Notes: generated from the sequence alone by a model not told the origin. Shown: positions 12,852 to 21,525, counted from the stretch's first letter. The stretch is DNA of 22,040 bases from an uncultured Alistipes sp. (GCA_958449275.1 CAUDHE010000043.1:1-22040), one strand, 5' to 3'. A program made the numbers and translations.

Positions 12852-13445
12852 ATGCTGTTACACGAAAAACTTAAATGCCGTCGCCTCATATTGGCGTCGC
12901 AATCGCCGCGCCGCCGACAATTGCTGTCGGACGCAGGGTTGGAATATACGCTTGCCGAACGCTTCGAGTGCGAGGAGGTCTATCCCGCCGATCTGCCCGC
13001 CGCCGAGGTGGCCGAGTACTTGTCGCGGCTGAAGAGCGAGGCCTATCCCGAGACATTGGGCGAACGCGATATTCTGCTGACGGCCGATACGGTGGTCGTG
13101 GCAGGCGACGCGGTGCTGGGAAAACCTGCGGATCGCGAAGAGGCGGTGGCGATGCTGCATCGGCTGTCGGGGTGCTGTCACGAGGTGATAACCGGAGTCG
13201 CGTTGCGCGATGCCGAGCGTATGCGCAGCTTTTCGGCCCGTTCGAAAGTCTGTTTCCGCAGACTCTCCGACGAGGAGATAGATTATTATGTCGATAACTT
13301 TCGTCCGATGGACAAGGCGGGCGCTTACGGCATTCAGGAGTGGATAGGGTATGTAGGCATCGAGGGCATAGAAGGTTCGTTCTACAACGTGATGGGGCTG
13401 CCCGTGCAGAGAGTCTATTGCGAGCTGGACGCTTTCATGAAATAG
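12852..13445 (+). CDS. maf: Maf-family nucleotide pyrophosphatase
   Basis: A 197-residue Maf protein, a cytoplasmic house-cleaning enzyme that hydrolyses nucleoside triphosphates such as dTTP, UTP and modified pyrimidine nucleotides to monophosphates. The signature LILASQSPRRRQLL (12-25) carries the phosphate-binding Ser and Arg residues; TADTVV (78-82 region) holds the catalytic Asp; KAGAYGIQ (155-162) is typical of the YhdE-type dTTP/UTP subgroup, as is the final GLPV. Length is normal. It starts 163 bases after the frameshifted FAH gene, behind repeat copy C, and is the last plus-strand gene before the large bidirectional terminator. Confidence 0.93.
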   Translation: MLLHEKLKCRRLILASQSPRRRQLLSDAGLEYTLAERFECEEVYPADLPAAEVAEYLSRLKSEAYPETLGERDILLTADTVVVAGDAVLGKPADREEAVAMLHRLSGCCHEVITGVALRDAERMRSFSARSKVCFRRLSDEEIDYYVDNFRPMDKAGAYGIQEWIGYVGIEGIEGSFYNVMGLPVQRVYCELDAFMK

Positions 13446-13485
13446 ATATTCCCTTTCGATTCCGTACGAATCGAAAGGGAATATC
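13445..13485. terminator. Bidirectional terminator between maf and the exchanger gene
   Basis: A perfect 17-bp stem (13445-13461 with 13469-13485) closes a seven-base loop CCGTACG. It starts within a base of the maf stop codon and ends three bases before the stop of the convergent exchanger gene. T tracts beyond it are short (GGTTT on plus, TCTATTT on minus), but the position and stem strength make a shared terminator for both convergent units very likely. Confidence 0.85.
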
Positions 13486-13488
13486 GGT

Positions 13489-14475
13489 TTAAACAGCCAG
13501 AAACGCTATGTAGCATGCGGCCGTTATCACGGCGCACGCAGCTTTGACACATGTGCAGCGGCAACGCAGTGTCGCCAGAGTGGCGACGGTGGCGACTATG
13601 CCGAACAACGTGAGGTTGACTACCTTGTCGTCGGAGAAGTCGTAGACACCGCAACCCGCGTAGATCAGATCGGCCAAGGCCAGTATGAAGAAATTGAATA
13701 CGTTGCTGCCGATGATATTGCCGAACGCTATGTCGAAATTGCGCATGCGGAACAGCGATACGGTGGATGTGACCTCGGGCAGCGAGGTGGCTATGCCGAG
13801 GAACAGTGCTCCGGCCAGTCCCGATCCGAGGTCGTAGGCTTCGGCTATGTCGTCGGTGATGTACGTCAGCGCGATGCTCGCTCCGATGATGCCCAGACTC
13901 GCCAGCGTGAAGCGGATGACTATTCTGTGCAGCGACAGTGAGACGGCATCGTCGTCGATCTGCTGATCGTTCGCCGCGCCCGCTCCGTTGTCGGCGGCCA
14001 GATAGCGGACCGACATGACGTAGAACGCGATGAGCAGCAGCGACGTGACACTTACGTAGACCCAAGGGAAATCGCTGTTGCCCAATATGATGTCGGCCGA
14101 GATCCATCCCTGCATGTTGGCCGCTACGGCGCAATACATGAGCAGCATGAACACCACCACGTAGAAATGGCTGCGCGACAGTCGCGTCGACGCGAAGCGG
14201 CACAGGAAAAAGAGTATGACCACGGCCAGCATACCCGAGTTGAACAGATTGCTGCCCAGGATGTTGCCTATGCAGAGGCTCGGGTTGTCGATCAGCACCG
14301 TGGCCGAGATGCTGGTGAAGAGTTCGGGCAGCGAGGTAACGGCCGACAGCAGAACGCCGCCGAGGAAAGCACCCGAGAGGCGGGTGGTGCGGTCGATCAT
14401 GTCGATGTAGCGCGAAGCGGCTATCGAGAACCATACGACGGCCGCGGCCGTGAGGATGTAGTATACGAATATCAT
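13489..14475 (-). CDS. Cation exchanger of the CaCA superfamily (YrbG-like)
   Basis: A 328-residue inner-membrane antiporter of the calcium/cation exchanger superfamily, close to the YrbG/NCX_Mj type with about ten helices in two inverted halves. Both alpha-repeats are intact: SAVTSLPELFTS followed by GNILGSNLFN (Glu51, Asn71) and GIATSLPEVTS followed by GNIIGSNVFN (Glu233, Asn252); these glutamates bind the ion. A short acidic loop (QQIDDDA, about 170-176) joins the halves. The C-terminus has an unusual cysteine cluster (CRCTC). The ion (Ca2+, Na+ or K+) is not deducible. It lies 31 bases after rodA on the same strand and is the final gene of the cell-shape operon before a strong terminator. 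Confidence 0.88.
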   Translation of the reverse strand: MIFVYYILTAAAVVWFSIAASRYIDMIDRTTRLSGAFLGGVLLSAVTSLPELFTSISATVLIDNPSLCIGNILGSNLFNSGMLAVVILFFLCRFASTRLSRSHFYVVVFMLLMYCAVAANMQGWISADIILGNSDFPWVYVSVTSLLLIAFYVMSVRYLAADNGAGAANDQQIDDDAVSLSLHRIVIRFTLASLGIIGASIALTYITDDIAEAYDLGSGLAGALFLGIATSLPEVTSTVSLFRMRNFDIAFGNIIGSNVFNFFILALADLIYAGCGVYDFSDDKVVNLTLFGIVATVATLATLRCRCTCVKAACAVITAACYIAFLAV

Positions 14476-14506
14476 AGTTGTGTAATGCTTGTTCTGTAAT
14501 GTTCTT

Positions 14507-15970
14507 TTACCATTCCGAAAGGCCCTTGCGGGGCGAGGCGTCGAGACGTATGGCGATGAATACCAATATGGTGAATGCCACCAGCGACGATCCTCCGTAA
14601 CTCATGAACGGCAGCGGAATACCCATCACGGGCATGAGTCCTATGGTCATGCCGACGTTCACCAGCACGTGGAACAGCAGTATGGAGGCCACGCAGTAGC
14701 TGTAAATGCGGCTGAACGGTTCCTGCTGACGTTCGCCTATCTTCATCAGACGCAGTATGAGCGCGCACAGCAGTCCCAAAACCACTGCGGCGCCGACGAA
14801 CCCCCACTCCTCGCCTACGGTGCAGAATATGAAGTCGGTGTGTTTTTCGGGCACGAAGTTGTACTTTATCTGCGTGCCTTGCATGAATCCTTTGCCGAAC
14901 AATCCGCCCGAGCCGATGGCGATTTTCGATTGGTTGACGTTGTAGTCCGCGCCGCTCGGATCGCTTACGATGCCCAGGAAGCTGAGTATGCGTTCGCGCT
15001 GGTGAGGCTTGAGTATCGATTCGAAGATCACGTCGGTAGTGGGGACGAAGATCATGGAACCCGCGAAGAGAGCCAGCGTGAGGAATATCGACGCGATGTT
15101 CTTTTTGACGGCCAGCAGTGCGGCGACGGCCACGGCGACTGTCATCACGACGATCATGCAGACGTAGGCGCTCAGCGCTCCGTCCCATGCCAGCAGCGAA
15201 AGGGTGTAGAGTGCGAGCGTCGCCAGACCGATGCAGGCCAGAAATATTATGTGTTCGCGCCATGCGCCTATCATCATGGCGTCGGAGAGGGTGAATATCA
15301 GCACCAGCAGCGAGAGCAGAAACAGCGGCGTGAACAGAAACGACGAGATGAACAGCGCAGCGACCATGAGGATCGGGATACATATCCATTTGTTCAGTCC
15401 CTCGCGGTAGAGCACGAACAGAAACGAGCATAGCACCACGCCCGATCCCGTGTCGTTCTGCAACACTATGATGGCCAGGGGCAGCATTATTATGAGTCCT
15501 ACCCGAAACAGATCGCCGATGCGTTTTATCGAGAACGAATAGTTGCTCATGATGCGCGCCACGGCCAGTGCGGTGGCTATTTTGGCGAACTCCACGGGTT
15601 GTATTCGCACCGATTCGCTGAACTTGTACCACGCTTTGGCGCCGTTGACCACGGGTGCTATCTTTTCGGGCAGCACCAGAGTTCCGGCGATGAGCAATAT
15701 GCCCGCCGCATAGGCGTAATAGGCGTACATATGGTAATAACGCGAGTCGAGCAGCAGGATGAACAGCGCCATGCCGAAGGCCGCACCTATCCAGACGGCC
15801 TGCTTCATATAGAAATGTTTGAACGAGAACAGATCCTCGATGCTGTCGTCGTACGAAGCCGAGGTGATGCAGACCATGCCCGCCGCCACCAGCAGCAGGT
15901 AGAGTACGATCGCTATGCGGTCGACTCCTTCGAAAAGCGGCATTTGTGCGTTGTTACCTCTCTTTGGCAT
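14507..15970 (-). CDS. rodA: RodA, SEDS peptidoglycan polymerase of the elongasome
   Basis: A 487-residue SEDS-family glycosyltransferase that polymerises lipid II during cell elongation in complex with PBP2. Signatures: VNGAKAWYKF (108-117), RIQPVEFAKI (122-131), NDTGSG, NQSKIAIGSGG (346-356), TVGEEWGFVG and the C-terminal GIPLPFMSYGGSS (450-462). It is over 100 residues longer than E. coli RodA, the extra length being hydrophobic helices between about 195 and 310, as I recall for Bacteroidota homologues. The ATG at 15970 overlaps mrdA by 17 bases; the alternative Met10 at 15943 would leave a ten-base gap. The pairing with mrdA and mre genes distinguishes it from FtsW. Confidence 0.93.
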   Translation of the reverse strand: MPKRGNNAQMPLFEGVDRIAIVLYLLLVAAGMVCITSASYDDSIEDLFSFKHFYMKQAVWIGAAFGMALFILLLDSRYYHMYAYYAYAAGILLIAGTLVLPEKIAPVVNGAKAWYKFSESVRIQPVEFAKIATALAVARIMSNYSFSIKRIGDLFRVGLIIMLPLAIIVLQNDTGSGVVLCSFLFVLYREGLNKWICIPILMVAALFISSFLFTPLFLLSLLVLIFTLSDAMMIGAWREHIIFLACIGLATLALYTLSLLAWDGALSAYVCMIVVMTVAVAVAALLAVKKNIASIFLTLALFAGSMIFVPTTDVIFESILKPHQRERILSFLGIVSDPSGADYNVNQSKIAIGSGGLFGKGFMQGTQIKYNFVPEKHTDFIFCTVGEEWGFVGAAVVLGLLCALILRLMKIGERQQEPFSRIYSYCVASILLFHVLVNVGMTIGLMPVMGIPLPFMSYGGSSLVAFTILVFIAIRLDASPRKGLSEW

Positions 15971-17792
15971 AGTAGGGATAGTATATTTGCATGTTCTTCA
16001 CTGCTTCCAGCAGTTGGGGGCGCGTTATGGTGTCGGTGAGGTAGAACTCCTCTATCAGGCTGGCGATCGGCACTGCGGCGGCCGCGCCGGAACCGCCGTT
16101 CTCCACATATACCGATATGGCTATGCGCGGATTGTCCTTGGGAGCGAACGACAGAAACGTCGAATGATCCTTTCCGTGCGGATTTTGGGCCGTGCCCGTC
16201 TTGCCGCACACGTCGAGCCCGGGAAGCATGGCTTTCGACGACGTGCCCGCTCCCGGGATGTTCACACCTTTCCACATGCCCTCGATTATGGGTTCGAAAT
16301 GCTTGGGATCGACCTTGGTGTAGTGTCTCTCGTAGAAACGGCGGTCGAGCGAATCGCGTCTCTCGACGGCTTTGACTATGTGGGGGATGTAGTAATAGCC
16401 TCGATTGGCTATGGTGGCCGCGAGGTTGGCCATCTGCATGGGCGTGCATCCCAACTCGCCCTGACCGATGGAGAGCGACAGCACCGTGAGCCCGTTCCAC
16501 GAGTTGCGGTAGCGTTTGTCGTAGAGTTCGCGCGTAGGCACCGTTCCGCCTCCCTCGCCCAGAAAGTCGGAGTCGAGCTTGCGGCCGAAACCGAAGCTGC
16601 GCACGTAGTCGGCCCACACCTCCAGACCGTTTTTCACGCTGCCGTACTTGCGGTTCTCGATTATGTCGCGGAACACGTAGCAGAAATATGCGTTGCACGA
16701 CTGTGCCACCGCGCTGCGCAAATCGAGCGGCGAGGCATGAGAGTGACACTTCTGACTGATGCGCCCCACGTGGTAGCCGTCGTGGCAGGGGTGGGTGTCG
16801 GAAGGGCGCAGGACGCCCTCCTGCATGCCGATGAGTCCCTGAACCAGCTTGAACGTCGACCCCGGGGGATATTTGGCTTTCACGGCGCGGTTGAACAGCG
16901 GCTGCCGTTTGTTGCGGAGCATCTTCATGTAGTTGTTGCCGCGTTCGCGACCTACCAACTCGTCGGGATCGTAGGTGGGCGACGATGCCATTACCAGAAT
17001 CTCGCCCGTCGACGGTTCGATGGCCACCACGGCGCCTACCTTGCCCTCCATCAGCTCCTCGGCGAAGGCTTGCAGGCGGGCGTCGATGGTACATGTGAGC
17101 GTGCTGCCCGGGATGGGCAGCGAGTCGAACGCGCCGTTCATGTAGGAGCCCTTGATGGCTCCGTGAGTGTCGACCTCCAGTATCTTCACTCCGTCCTTGC
17201 CGCGAAGTTCCTCCTCGTAAGCCGCCTCCACGCCGCTCATGCCGATGTAGTCGCCCGCCGAATATTCGGGGTTGCGTTTGATTATGTCGGCGTTCACCTC
17301 GCCCACGTATCCGAGCAGGTTGCCGCCTATCTTGCGCGGATATTGGCGCACGGTGCGGTAGACGGTGTAGAACCCGGGGAAATTGCACTCCTCGAAACGC
17401 AGTTTGACCTCCTTCGACACATAGTTGGCTATGAGCATCGGCGCGCGCGGACGCATGCGGGCGTTGCGCAGCGCGGCGGTGAGTTTCTCCTTGGTTATAC
17501 CTACGATGTTGCAGAAGCGTACGGTGTCGAAACCCTGCTTGCCTATGTCGCGGTGGATGACCATCAGGTCGTAGCACTCCTTGCTTTGGACGAGAAATTC
17601 GCCGTTGCGGTCGACCACCTCGCCGCGCGGAGCGTACTGCACCTCGTAACGCAGCACGTTGCCCGCAGCGAGTCGTTTGTATTTCGAGTCGACGAGCTGT
17701 ATGTAGGCCACGCGGCACCCGATGACGGCGAATACGGCGAGTACTATCATTCTGAGAATGGTGCGGCGGATATGCGGGTCGTTGTCGGCCAT
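15954..17792 (-). CDS. mrdA: Penicillin-binding protein 2 (MrdA), elongation transpeptidase
   Basis: A 612-residue class B penicillin-binding protein that crosslinks peptidoglycan in the periplasm with RodA. Order of parts: short cytoplasmic tail, a transmembrane helix (about 13-31), the dimerisation/pedestal domain with YAPRGEVVDRNG (53-64), and the transpeptidase domain. All three catalytic motifs are present: STFK (312-315, nucleophile Ser312), SCN (365-367) and KTG (531-533). GEILVMASSPTYDP (263-276) is also typical. The start is three bases from the mreD stop; the end overlaps rodA. The target of mecillinam-type beta-lactams in rod-shaped bacteria. No truncation or missing motif was seen. 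Confidence 0.96.
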   Translation of the reverse strand: MADNDPHIRRTILRMIVLAVFAVIGCRVAYIQLVDSKYKRLAAGNVLRYEVQYAPRGEVVDRNGEFLVQSKECYDLMVIHRDIGKQGFDTVRFCNIVGITKEKLTAALRNARMRPRAPMLIANYVSKEVKLRFEECNFPGFYTVYRTVRQYPRKIGGNLLGYVGEVNADIIKRNPEYSAGDYIGMSGVEAAYEEELRGKDGVKILEVDTHGAIKGSYMNGAFDSLPIPGSTLTCTIDARLQAFAEELMEGKVGAVVAIEPSTGEILVMASSPTYDPDELVGRERGNNYMKMLRNKRQPLFNRAVKAKYPPGSTFKLVQGLIGMQEGVLRPSDTHPCHDGYHVGRISQKCHSHASPLDLRSAVAQSCNAYFCYVFRDIIENRKYGSVKNGLEVWADYVRSFGFGRKLDSDFLGEGGGTVPTRELYDKRYRNSWNGLTVLSLSIGQGELGCTPMQMANLAATIANRGYYYIPHIVKAVERRDSLDRRFYERHYTKVDPKHFEPIIEGMWKGVNIPGAGTSSKAMLPGLDVCGKTGTAQNPHGKDHSTFLSFAPKDNPRIAISVYVENGGSGAAAAVPIASLIEEFYLTDTITRPQLLEAVKNMQIYYPYYAKER

Positions 17793-17795
17793 GCG

Positions 17796-18311
17796 TTACT
17801 TGTTCAGTATTTTTTCGATAAACAGTTTGATGAAGTACCAGATGAATACGGCGGCCGCAATGTCGCTCAGGACGAGTCGCAGCATGGCGTGCGGCAGATG
17901 GCGCAGCGAGAGCGATTCGAGCAGGAAATATACGGAGCTGTGGAGCAGGATCATTCCCGTCATGTACCAAGCCAGGTTTTTCTGCGTCAGGCGGTAGAGC
18001 GCGGGCACCGCTTCGTCGGGCCCCGAGGCGCGGCCGCATGTCAGGTTCACCACGAGGCGGCGCAGGAAACCCGCGGCCGCGGCTGCTATGACGTTGAGGC
18101 CGCCCATACCCGTCAGCACGTCGATGGTGAGGCCCATTGCCGCCGAAAGCAGCAGGACCCACACGGGTTTGGTGTCGAGCGGCAGCAGGATGATGAAGGC
18201 CGCATATATCAGAGGGTGGAAATAGACGCTGAGCGTGATGTTGTCGATCAGAAATATCTGCAACAGCACCAGCGTGGCGAACACTCCCGCGTATGATAGG
18301 TATTTTTGCAT
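17796..18311 (-). CDS. mreD: MreD, rod-shape-determining membrane protein
   Basis: A 171-residue, highly hydrophobic inner-membrane protein with about five or six helices, located exactly where mreD is expected between mreC and mrdA. MreD links MreC to the elongasome and modulates PBP2 and RodA. Sequence conservation in this family is low, so the call relies on size, hydrophobicity, the motif-like GLTIDVLTGMGGLNVIA (115-131 region of the middle helix pair) and position. It lies 64 bases after mreC and three before mrdA. The spacer to mreC shows no promoter box. Confidence 0.88.
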   Translation of the reverse strand: MQKYLSYAGVFATLVLLQIFLIDNITLSVYFHPLIYAAFIILLPLDTKPVWVLLLSAAMGLTIDVLTGMGGLNVIAAAAAGFLRRLVVNLTCGRASGPDEAVPALYRLTQKNLAWYMTGMILLHSSVYFLLESLSLRHLPHAMLRLVLSDIAAAVFIWYFIKLFIEKILNK

Positions 18312-18375
18312 AAAAATTCTCTCTTTATGGTTCGTATAGGCATCGCCGCCGCGAATTGAAACCGCCCGCGGCCGT

Positions 18376-19230
18376 CTATTGTCCCGCGGCGCTGCCGTTC
18401 GCGACCGAGTTTTCGAGGTGCGACGCCTCGCCGTAATCGAGATTCTCGATAAGGATGACGTTGCTGATCTTGGTGATGTCGGCGGCCAGTCGTATCACCA
18501 CGTCGTAGGCGGTCTGCGTGTCGTTGAGGCTGTAGCTCTCCACGTAACCGATCTTCACCCCTTCGGGAAAGTAGTGGGAGAGTCCCGACGACACCACCTC
18601 GTCGCCTATGTCTATTTCGGCATACTTGGACAGTTCGCTCATATTCATCCTGTGGGGACTGCCGCCGCCCCACGAGATAGATCCGAAGCGGTCGTCGCCC
18701 ACGATCTTTCCGCTGGTGCGAAAATCGATGTTGAGCATGGGCATCACCACCGAATAACGTTCGGAACATCCGATGACGTATCCGATCATCATTCCGTCGG
18801 GCGAGATTACGGCCATGTTCTCCGTCACGCCGTGGGCTATTCCTCGGTTGAGCGTAATGTAGTTGCGATCGCGTGCGATACTGTTGGACACTATGCGGGC
18901 CGTCATGTAGCGATACTGCGACAGCTCGTCGATGCCGAGTTGCATGGTGTCGAGACCCGCGGCCGCAGCCTGCTCGCGGTAGACCGAAACCTGCATCTCC
19001 AGCTCGGCCACGCGCTCGGAGAGGAGCTCGTTTTCGTGCCGCAGCGTGAAGTAGTGTCTCACGCCGAAAACGGCACTCTTCACGCCTCCCGTCACCGTGT
19101 TGGCGTGCGAGAGTATCTTGGCCTGCGTGTAGTATGAGGAGTGCGCATAATAATTGAGTGCTATTGCCTCGATAACGATGAACAATAGCACAACATATAT
19201 TCTGCGTATGAATTCGATCAGCTTGTACAT
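18376..19230 (-). CDS. mreC: MreC, rod-shape-determining scaffold protein
   Basis: A 284-residue bitopic protein that forms periplasmic filaments and activates PBP2-RodA. One N-terminal transmembrane helix (about 14-31) is followed by a coiled-coil region (roughly 58-95, with ENELLSERVAELEMQVSVYREQ-like heptads) and the two beta-barrel domains; YITLNRGIAHGVTENMAVI and GMMIGYVIG are characteristic, as is the DEVVSSGLSHYFPEGVKIG region. The C-terminus ends in a short variable tail. It is 74 bases downstream of mreB, with inverted repeats in the gap, and 64 bases upstream of mreD. Length is in the normal range. Confidence 0.93.
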   Translation of the reverse strand: MYKLIEFIRRIYVVLLFIVIEAIALNYYAHSSYYTQAKILSHANTVTGGVKSAVFGVRHYFTLRHENELLSERVAELEMQVSVYREQAAAAGLDTMQLGIDELSQYRYMTARIVSNSIARDRNYITLNRGIAHGVTENMAVISPDGMMIGYVIGCSERYSVVMPMLNIDFRTSGKIVGDDRFGSISWGGGSPHRMNMSELSKYAEIDIGDEVVSSGLSHYFPEGVKIGYVESYSLNDTQTAYDVVIRLAADITKISNVILIENLDYGEASHLENSVANGSAAGQ

Positions 19231-19252
19231 TCCTAACCATCATTGGCGACAA

Positions 19253-19292
19253 TCGCGGCGAGACGAGATCCCGCCGCGACGGCCCGTCTCGC
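19253..19292 (-). other. Competing inverted repeats between mreB and mreC
   Basis: Two stems share bases and cannot form together: TCGCGGC/GCCGCGA (19253-19259 with 19273-19279) and GCGAGACG/CGTCTCGC (19258-19265 with 19285-19292). Both are perfect. They sit in the 74-base mreB-mreC spacer of the transcript. No T-run follows, so partial termination, RNA processing or mRNA stability control are only possibilities. Confidence 0.5.
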
Positions 19293-19304
19293 GACGGGGT
19301 GCGT

Positions 19305-20324
19305 TTATCTCATCAGGAACGAGAACTTGTCGATATTCTTCATCGCGATGCTGGTGCCTCGCGCCACGGCGCGCAGAGGGTCCTCGGCGATGTGGAACGG
19401 CAGACCCGATTTGTCCGACAGACGTTTGTCGAGACCCTTTATCAAGGCTCCGCCGCCTGCCAAATAGACGCCGTTCTTCACGATGTCGGCGTAAAGCTCG
19501 GGCGGCATGGTTTCGAGCACCTTCATCAGCGCGGCGTCGAGCTTCACGAGCGACTTCTCCAGCGCGTATGCTATTTCGTTGTAGCTCAGAGTGACCGTCT
19601 GCGGCAACGCGGTGAGCATGTTGGGACCCGTTATCACGTAATCCTCGGGTTCGTCCTCCAGTTCGGGAACGGCGGCTCCGATCGAGCATTTGATGGCTTC
19701 GGCCGTGCGTTCGCCTATGCGGATGTTGTGCTGCTGGCGCACGTAGTTCTGAATGTCGGCCGTGAACACGTCGCCCGCCACGTTTATCGACTCCGAGCAG
19801 ACGATGCCGCCCAGCGATATGCAGGCGATTTCCGATGTACCGCCGCCGATGTCGATCACCATGTTGCCTTCGGGAGCCTCCACGTCGAGTCCCGCACCCA
19901 AGGCGGCCGCCATGGGTTCGAAGATCATGTAGACGTCGCGGCCTCCCGCATGTTCGGCCGAGTCGCGCACGGCACGGATCTCCACGTTGGTCGAACCCGA
20001 GGGGATGCAGATTACCATGCGGAGCGAAGGGGCGAACATGCTGCTCGACGTGCGCACTTTCTTTATCAGGCCGCGCAGCATCAGCTCCGTGGCGTTGAAA
20101 TCGGCTATCACGCCGTCTTTCAGCGGGCGTATGGTCTTTATCGTGGGGTTGGTCTTCTCGTGCATCTGGCGGGCCTGCTGGCCTATGGCCATCACCTTGC
20201 CCGTGTGTACGTCCAAAGCCACGATCGACGGTTCGTCGACCACCACTTTGCCGTTATAGATAATCAACGTATTGGCCGTACCGAGGTCGATGGCCAACTC
20301 CTGCGTCAATGAAAAAAATCCCAT
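19305..20324 (-). CDS. mreB: MreB, actin-like cell-shape protein
   Basis: A 339-residue bacterial actin that forms membrane-associated filaments guiding lateral wall synthesis. Signatures: the phosphate-1 motif AIDLGTANT (11-19), the phosphate-2 motif VIDIGGGTSEIA, and the adenosine motif YLAGGGALIKGLDKRL near the C-terminus. The N-terminal MGFFSLTQELAID is standard. It heads the operon mreB-mreC-mreD-mrdA-rodA-exchanger. An AAGGAG ribosome-binding site lies at 20331-20336 and a promoter candidate at 20426-20458, which implies a leader of about 90 bases. No unusual features in the protein. This suggests a rod-shaped cell. Confidence 0.97.
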   Translation of the reverse strand: MGFFSLTQELAIDLGTANTLIIYNGKVVVDEPSIVALDVHTGKVMAIGQQARQMHEKTNPTIKTIRPLKDGVIADFNATELMLRGLIKKVRTSSSMFAPSLRMVICIPSGSTNVEIRAVRDSAEHAGGRDVYMIFEPMAAALGAGLDVEAPEGNMVIDIGGGTSEIACISLGGIVCSESINVAGDVFTADIQNYVRQQHNIRIGERTAEAIKCSIGAAVPELEDEPEDYVITGPNMLTALPQTVTLSYNEIAYALEKSLVKLDAALMKVLETMPPELYADIVKNGVYLAGGGALIKGLDKRLSDKSGLPFHIAEDPLRAVARGTSIAMKNIDKFSFLMR

Positions 20325-20330
20325 ATTTAA

Positions 20331-20336
20331 CTCCTT
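20331..20336 (-). promoter_or_regulatory. Shine-Dalgarno sequence of mreB
   Basis: On the minus strand AAGGAG lies six bases before the ATG at 20324 and supports that start. Confidence 0.75.
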
Positions 20337-20425
20337 ACTAACTTCTTGTACCGTTAATCGATTGATTGCGTGTCGTTAGGCTTCGCGAATGCGTGTGCCC
20401 GCGCGATGCGTCGCTCACGACTGCA

Positions 20426-20458
20426 CAAAGGTAGAAAAAAGATGGATAAGTTTTGCAA
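20426..20458 (-). promoter_or_regulatory. Probable promoter of the mre operon
   Basis: On the minus strand TTG (20456-20458), a 22-base spacer and TACCTTTG (20426-20433) fit the Bacteroidota -33/-7 pattern, with a slightly long spacer. Transcription would start near 20418, giving a leader of about 94 bases before mreB. It is divergent from the gpsA promoter. Confidence 0.65.
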
Positions 20459-20490
20459 CAGCTTCCCGACTTTTTTCACGGAAAAATTAC

Positions 20491-20498
20491 TACTTTTG
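20491..20498 (+). promoter_or_regulatory. Probable promoter -7 box of gpsA
   Basis: TACTTTTG matches TAnnTTTG, 28 bases before the gpsA ATG. Upstream is a T-rich stretch (20471-20476) but no proper TTG at the right distance. It shares the 202-base mreB-gpsA intergenic region with the divergent mre promoter. Confidence 0.6.
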
Positions 20499-20526
20499 TC
20501 GGCGTTAACATCAACTGTTCTCTCGC

Positions 20527-21525
20527 ATGACAAACAACGCTCGCAAATGTGCCGTCATCGGTTACGGAAGCTGGGCCACGGCCATCGTCAAGATACTTAC
20601 CGAGAACGGTGTGCGCGTGGGGTGGCATATTCTCAATCCCGAAGTGCTCGCATCGGTCGGCGACGAGGGGCGCAACTGCAAATATCTGCGCGACGCCGAG
20701 TTGGATCGGTCGTTTATCGAGGCGACGCCCGACGTGAACGAGGCGGTGAGGGGGGCTGCGACCGTGGTGCTGGCCATGCCTTCGGCATTTTTGAAGAAGG
20801 TGATGGAGCCGCTCGCCGAACCTTTGTCGGACAAAGTGGTCGTGTCGGCCGTGAAGGGCATAGTGCCCGATGATTTCATGTCGGTGGCCGAGTACGTGTC
20901 GCGGCGTTACGGAGTGCCCGAGTCGCAGATGGCCATCGTGACGGGACCGTCGCATGCCGAGGAGGTCGGCATGGGGCGTCTGTCGTATCTTACGGCCGTG
21001 TGCCGCGACGGTGCGACGCGACGGAGCATAGGGGCCATGTTCGAAAGGCCCTACATCCGCGTGAGCTGTTCCGACGATATTTATGGCGTGGAATATGCGG
21101 CTATCATGAAAAACATATATGCGCTCGCGGTGGGACTGGCGGTGGGGCTGGGTTACGGCGATAACTTCGTGGCGGTGCTCATATCGAACTGTGCGGCCGA
21201 GATGAGCCGTTTTCTGTCGGTGTACTGCCGCGGCGAACGCAGCCTTTACGCTTCGGCTTATTTGGGCGATCTGCTGGTGACGTGTTATTCCACTTACAGC
21301 CGCAACCGCCGTTTGGGTCTGCTCATAGGGCGCGGATGCACGGTGCGCAGCGCCATGAACGAGATGACCATGGTGGCCGAGGGATATTATGCCGCCGAGT
21401 GCATACGGCACACCTCGACTTCGCACGAGGTGGAACTGCCCATAGCCGACATGGTATACGAGGTGCTTTACAAGGGCGCTTCGGCGCGGCGGGCGATGCG
21501 CGAACTTACCGCGAAATTGATATGA
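20527..21525 (+). CDS. gpsA: Glycerol-3-phosphate dehydrogenase [NAD(P)+]
   Basis: A 332-residue cytoplasmic enzyme that reduces dihydroxyacetone phosphate to sn-glycerol 3-phosphate, the backbone precursor of phospholipids. The nucleotide-binding motif is IGYGSWATA (11-19), a GxGxxA variant. Further family motifs are AVKGI (108-112, Lys110), VTGPSHAEEV (138-147), EYAAIMKNIYALAVGL (189-204) with catalytic Lys195, LGYGDN, YLGDLLVTC (245-253) and SRNRRLG (258-264) for substrate binding. A TAnnTTTG box lies upstream. The stop codon is 28 bases before pgi, so the two are probably co-transcribed. The length and motif order are normal. Confidence 0.95.
   Translation: MTNNARKCAVIGYGSWATAIVKILTENGVRVGWHILNPEVLASVGDEGRNCKYLRDAELDRSFIEATPDVNEAVRGAATVVLAMPSAFLKKVMEPLAEPLSDKVVVSAVKGIVPDDFMSVAEYVSRRYGVPESQMAIVTGPSHAEEVGMGRLSYLTAVCRDGATRRSIGAMFERPYIRVSCSDDIYGVEYAAIMKNIYALAVGLAVGLGYGDNFVAVLISNCAAEMSRFLSVYCRGERSLYASAYLGDLLVTCYSTYSRNRRLGLLIGRGCTVRSAMNEMTMVAEGYYAAECIRHTSTSHEVELPIADMVYEVLYKGASARRAMRELTAKLI

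Noticed and set aside
15915..18296. A 793-codon open frame on the plus strand
   Set aside because: It is antisense to mrdA, rodA and mreD, whose motifs are intact. Such long antisense frames are expected in GC-rich genes, and its translation has no recognisable domain.
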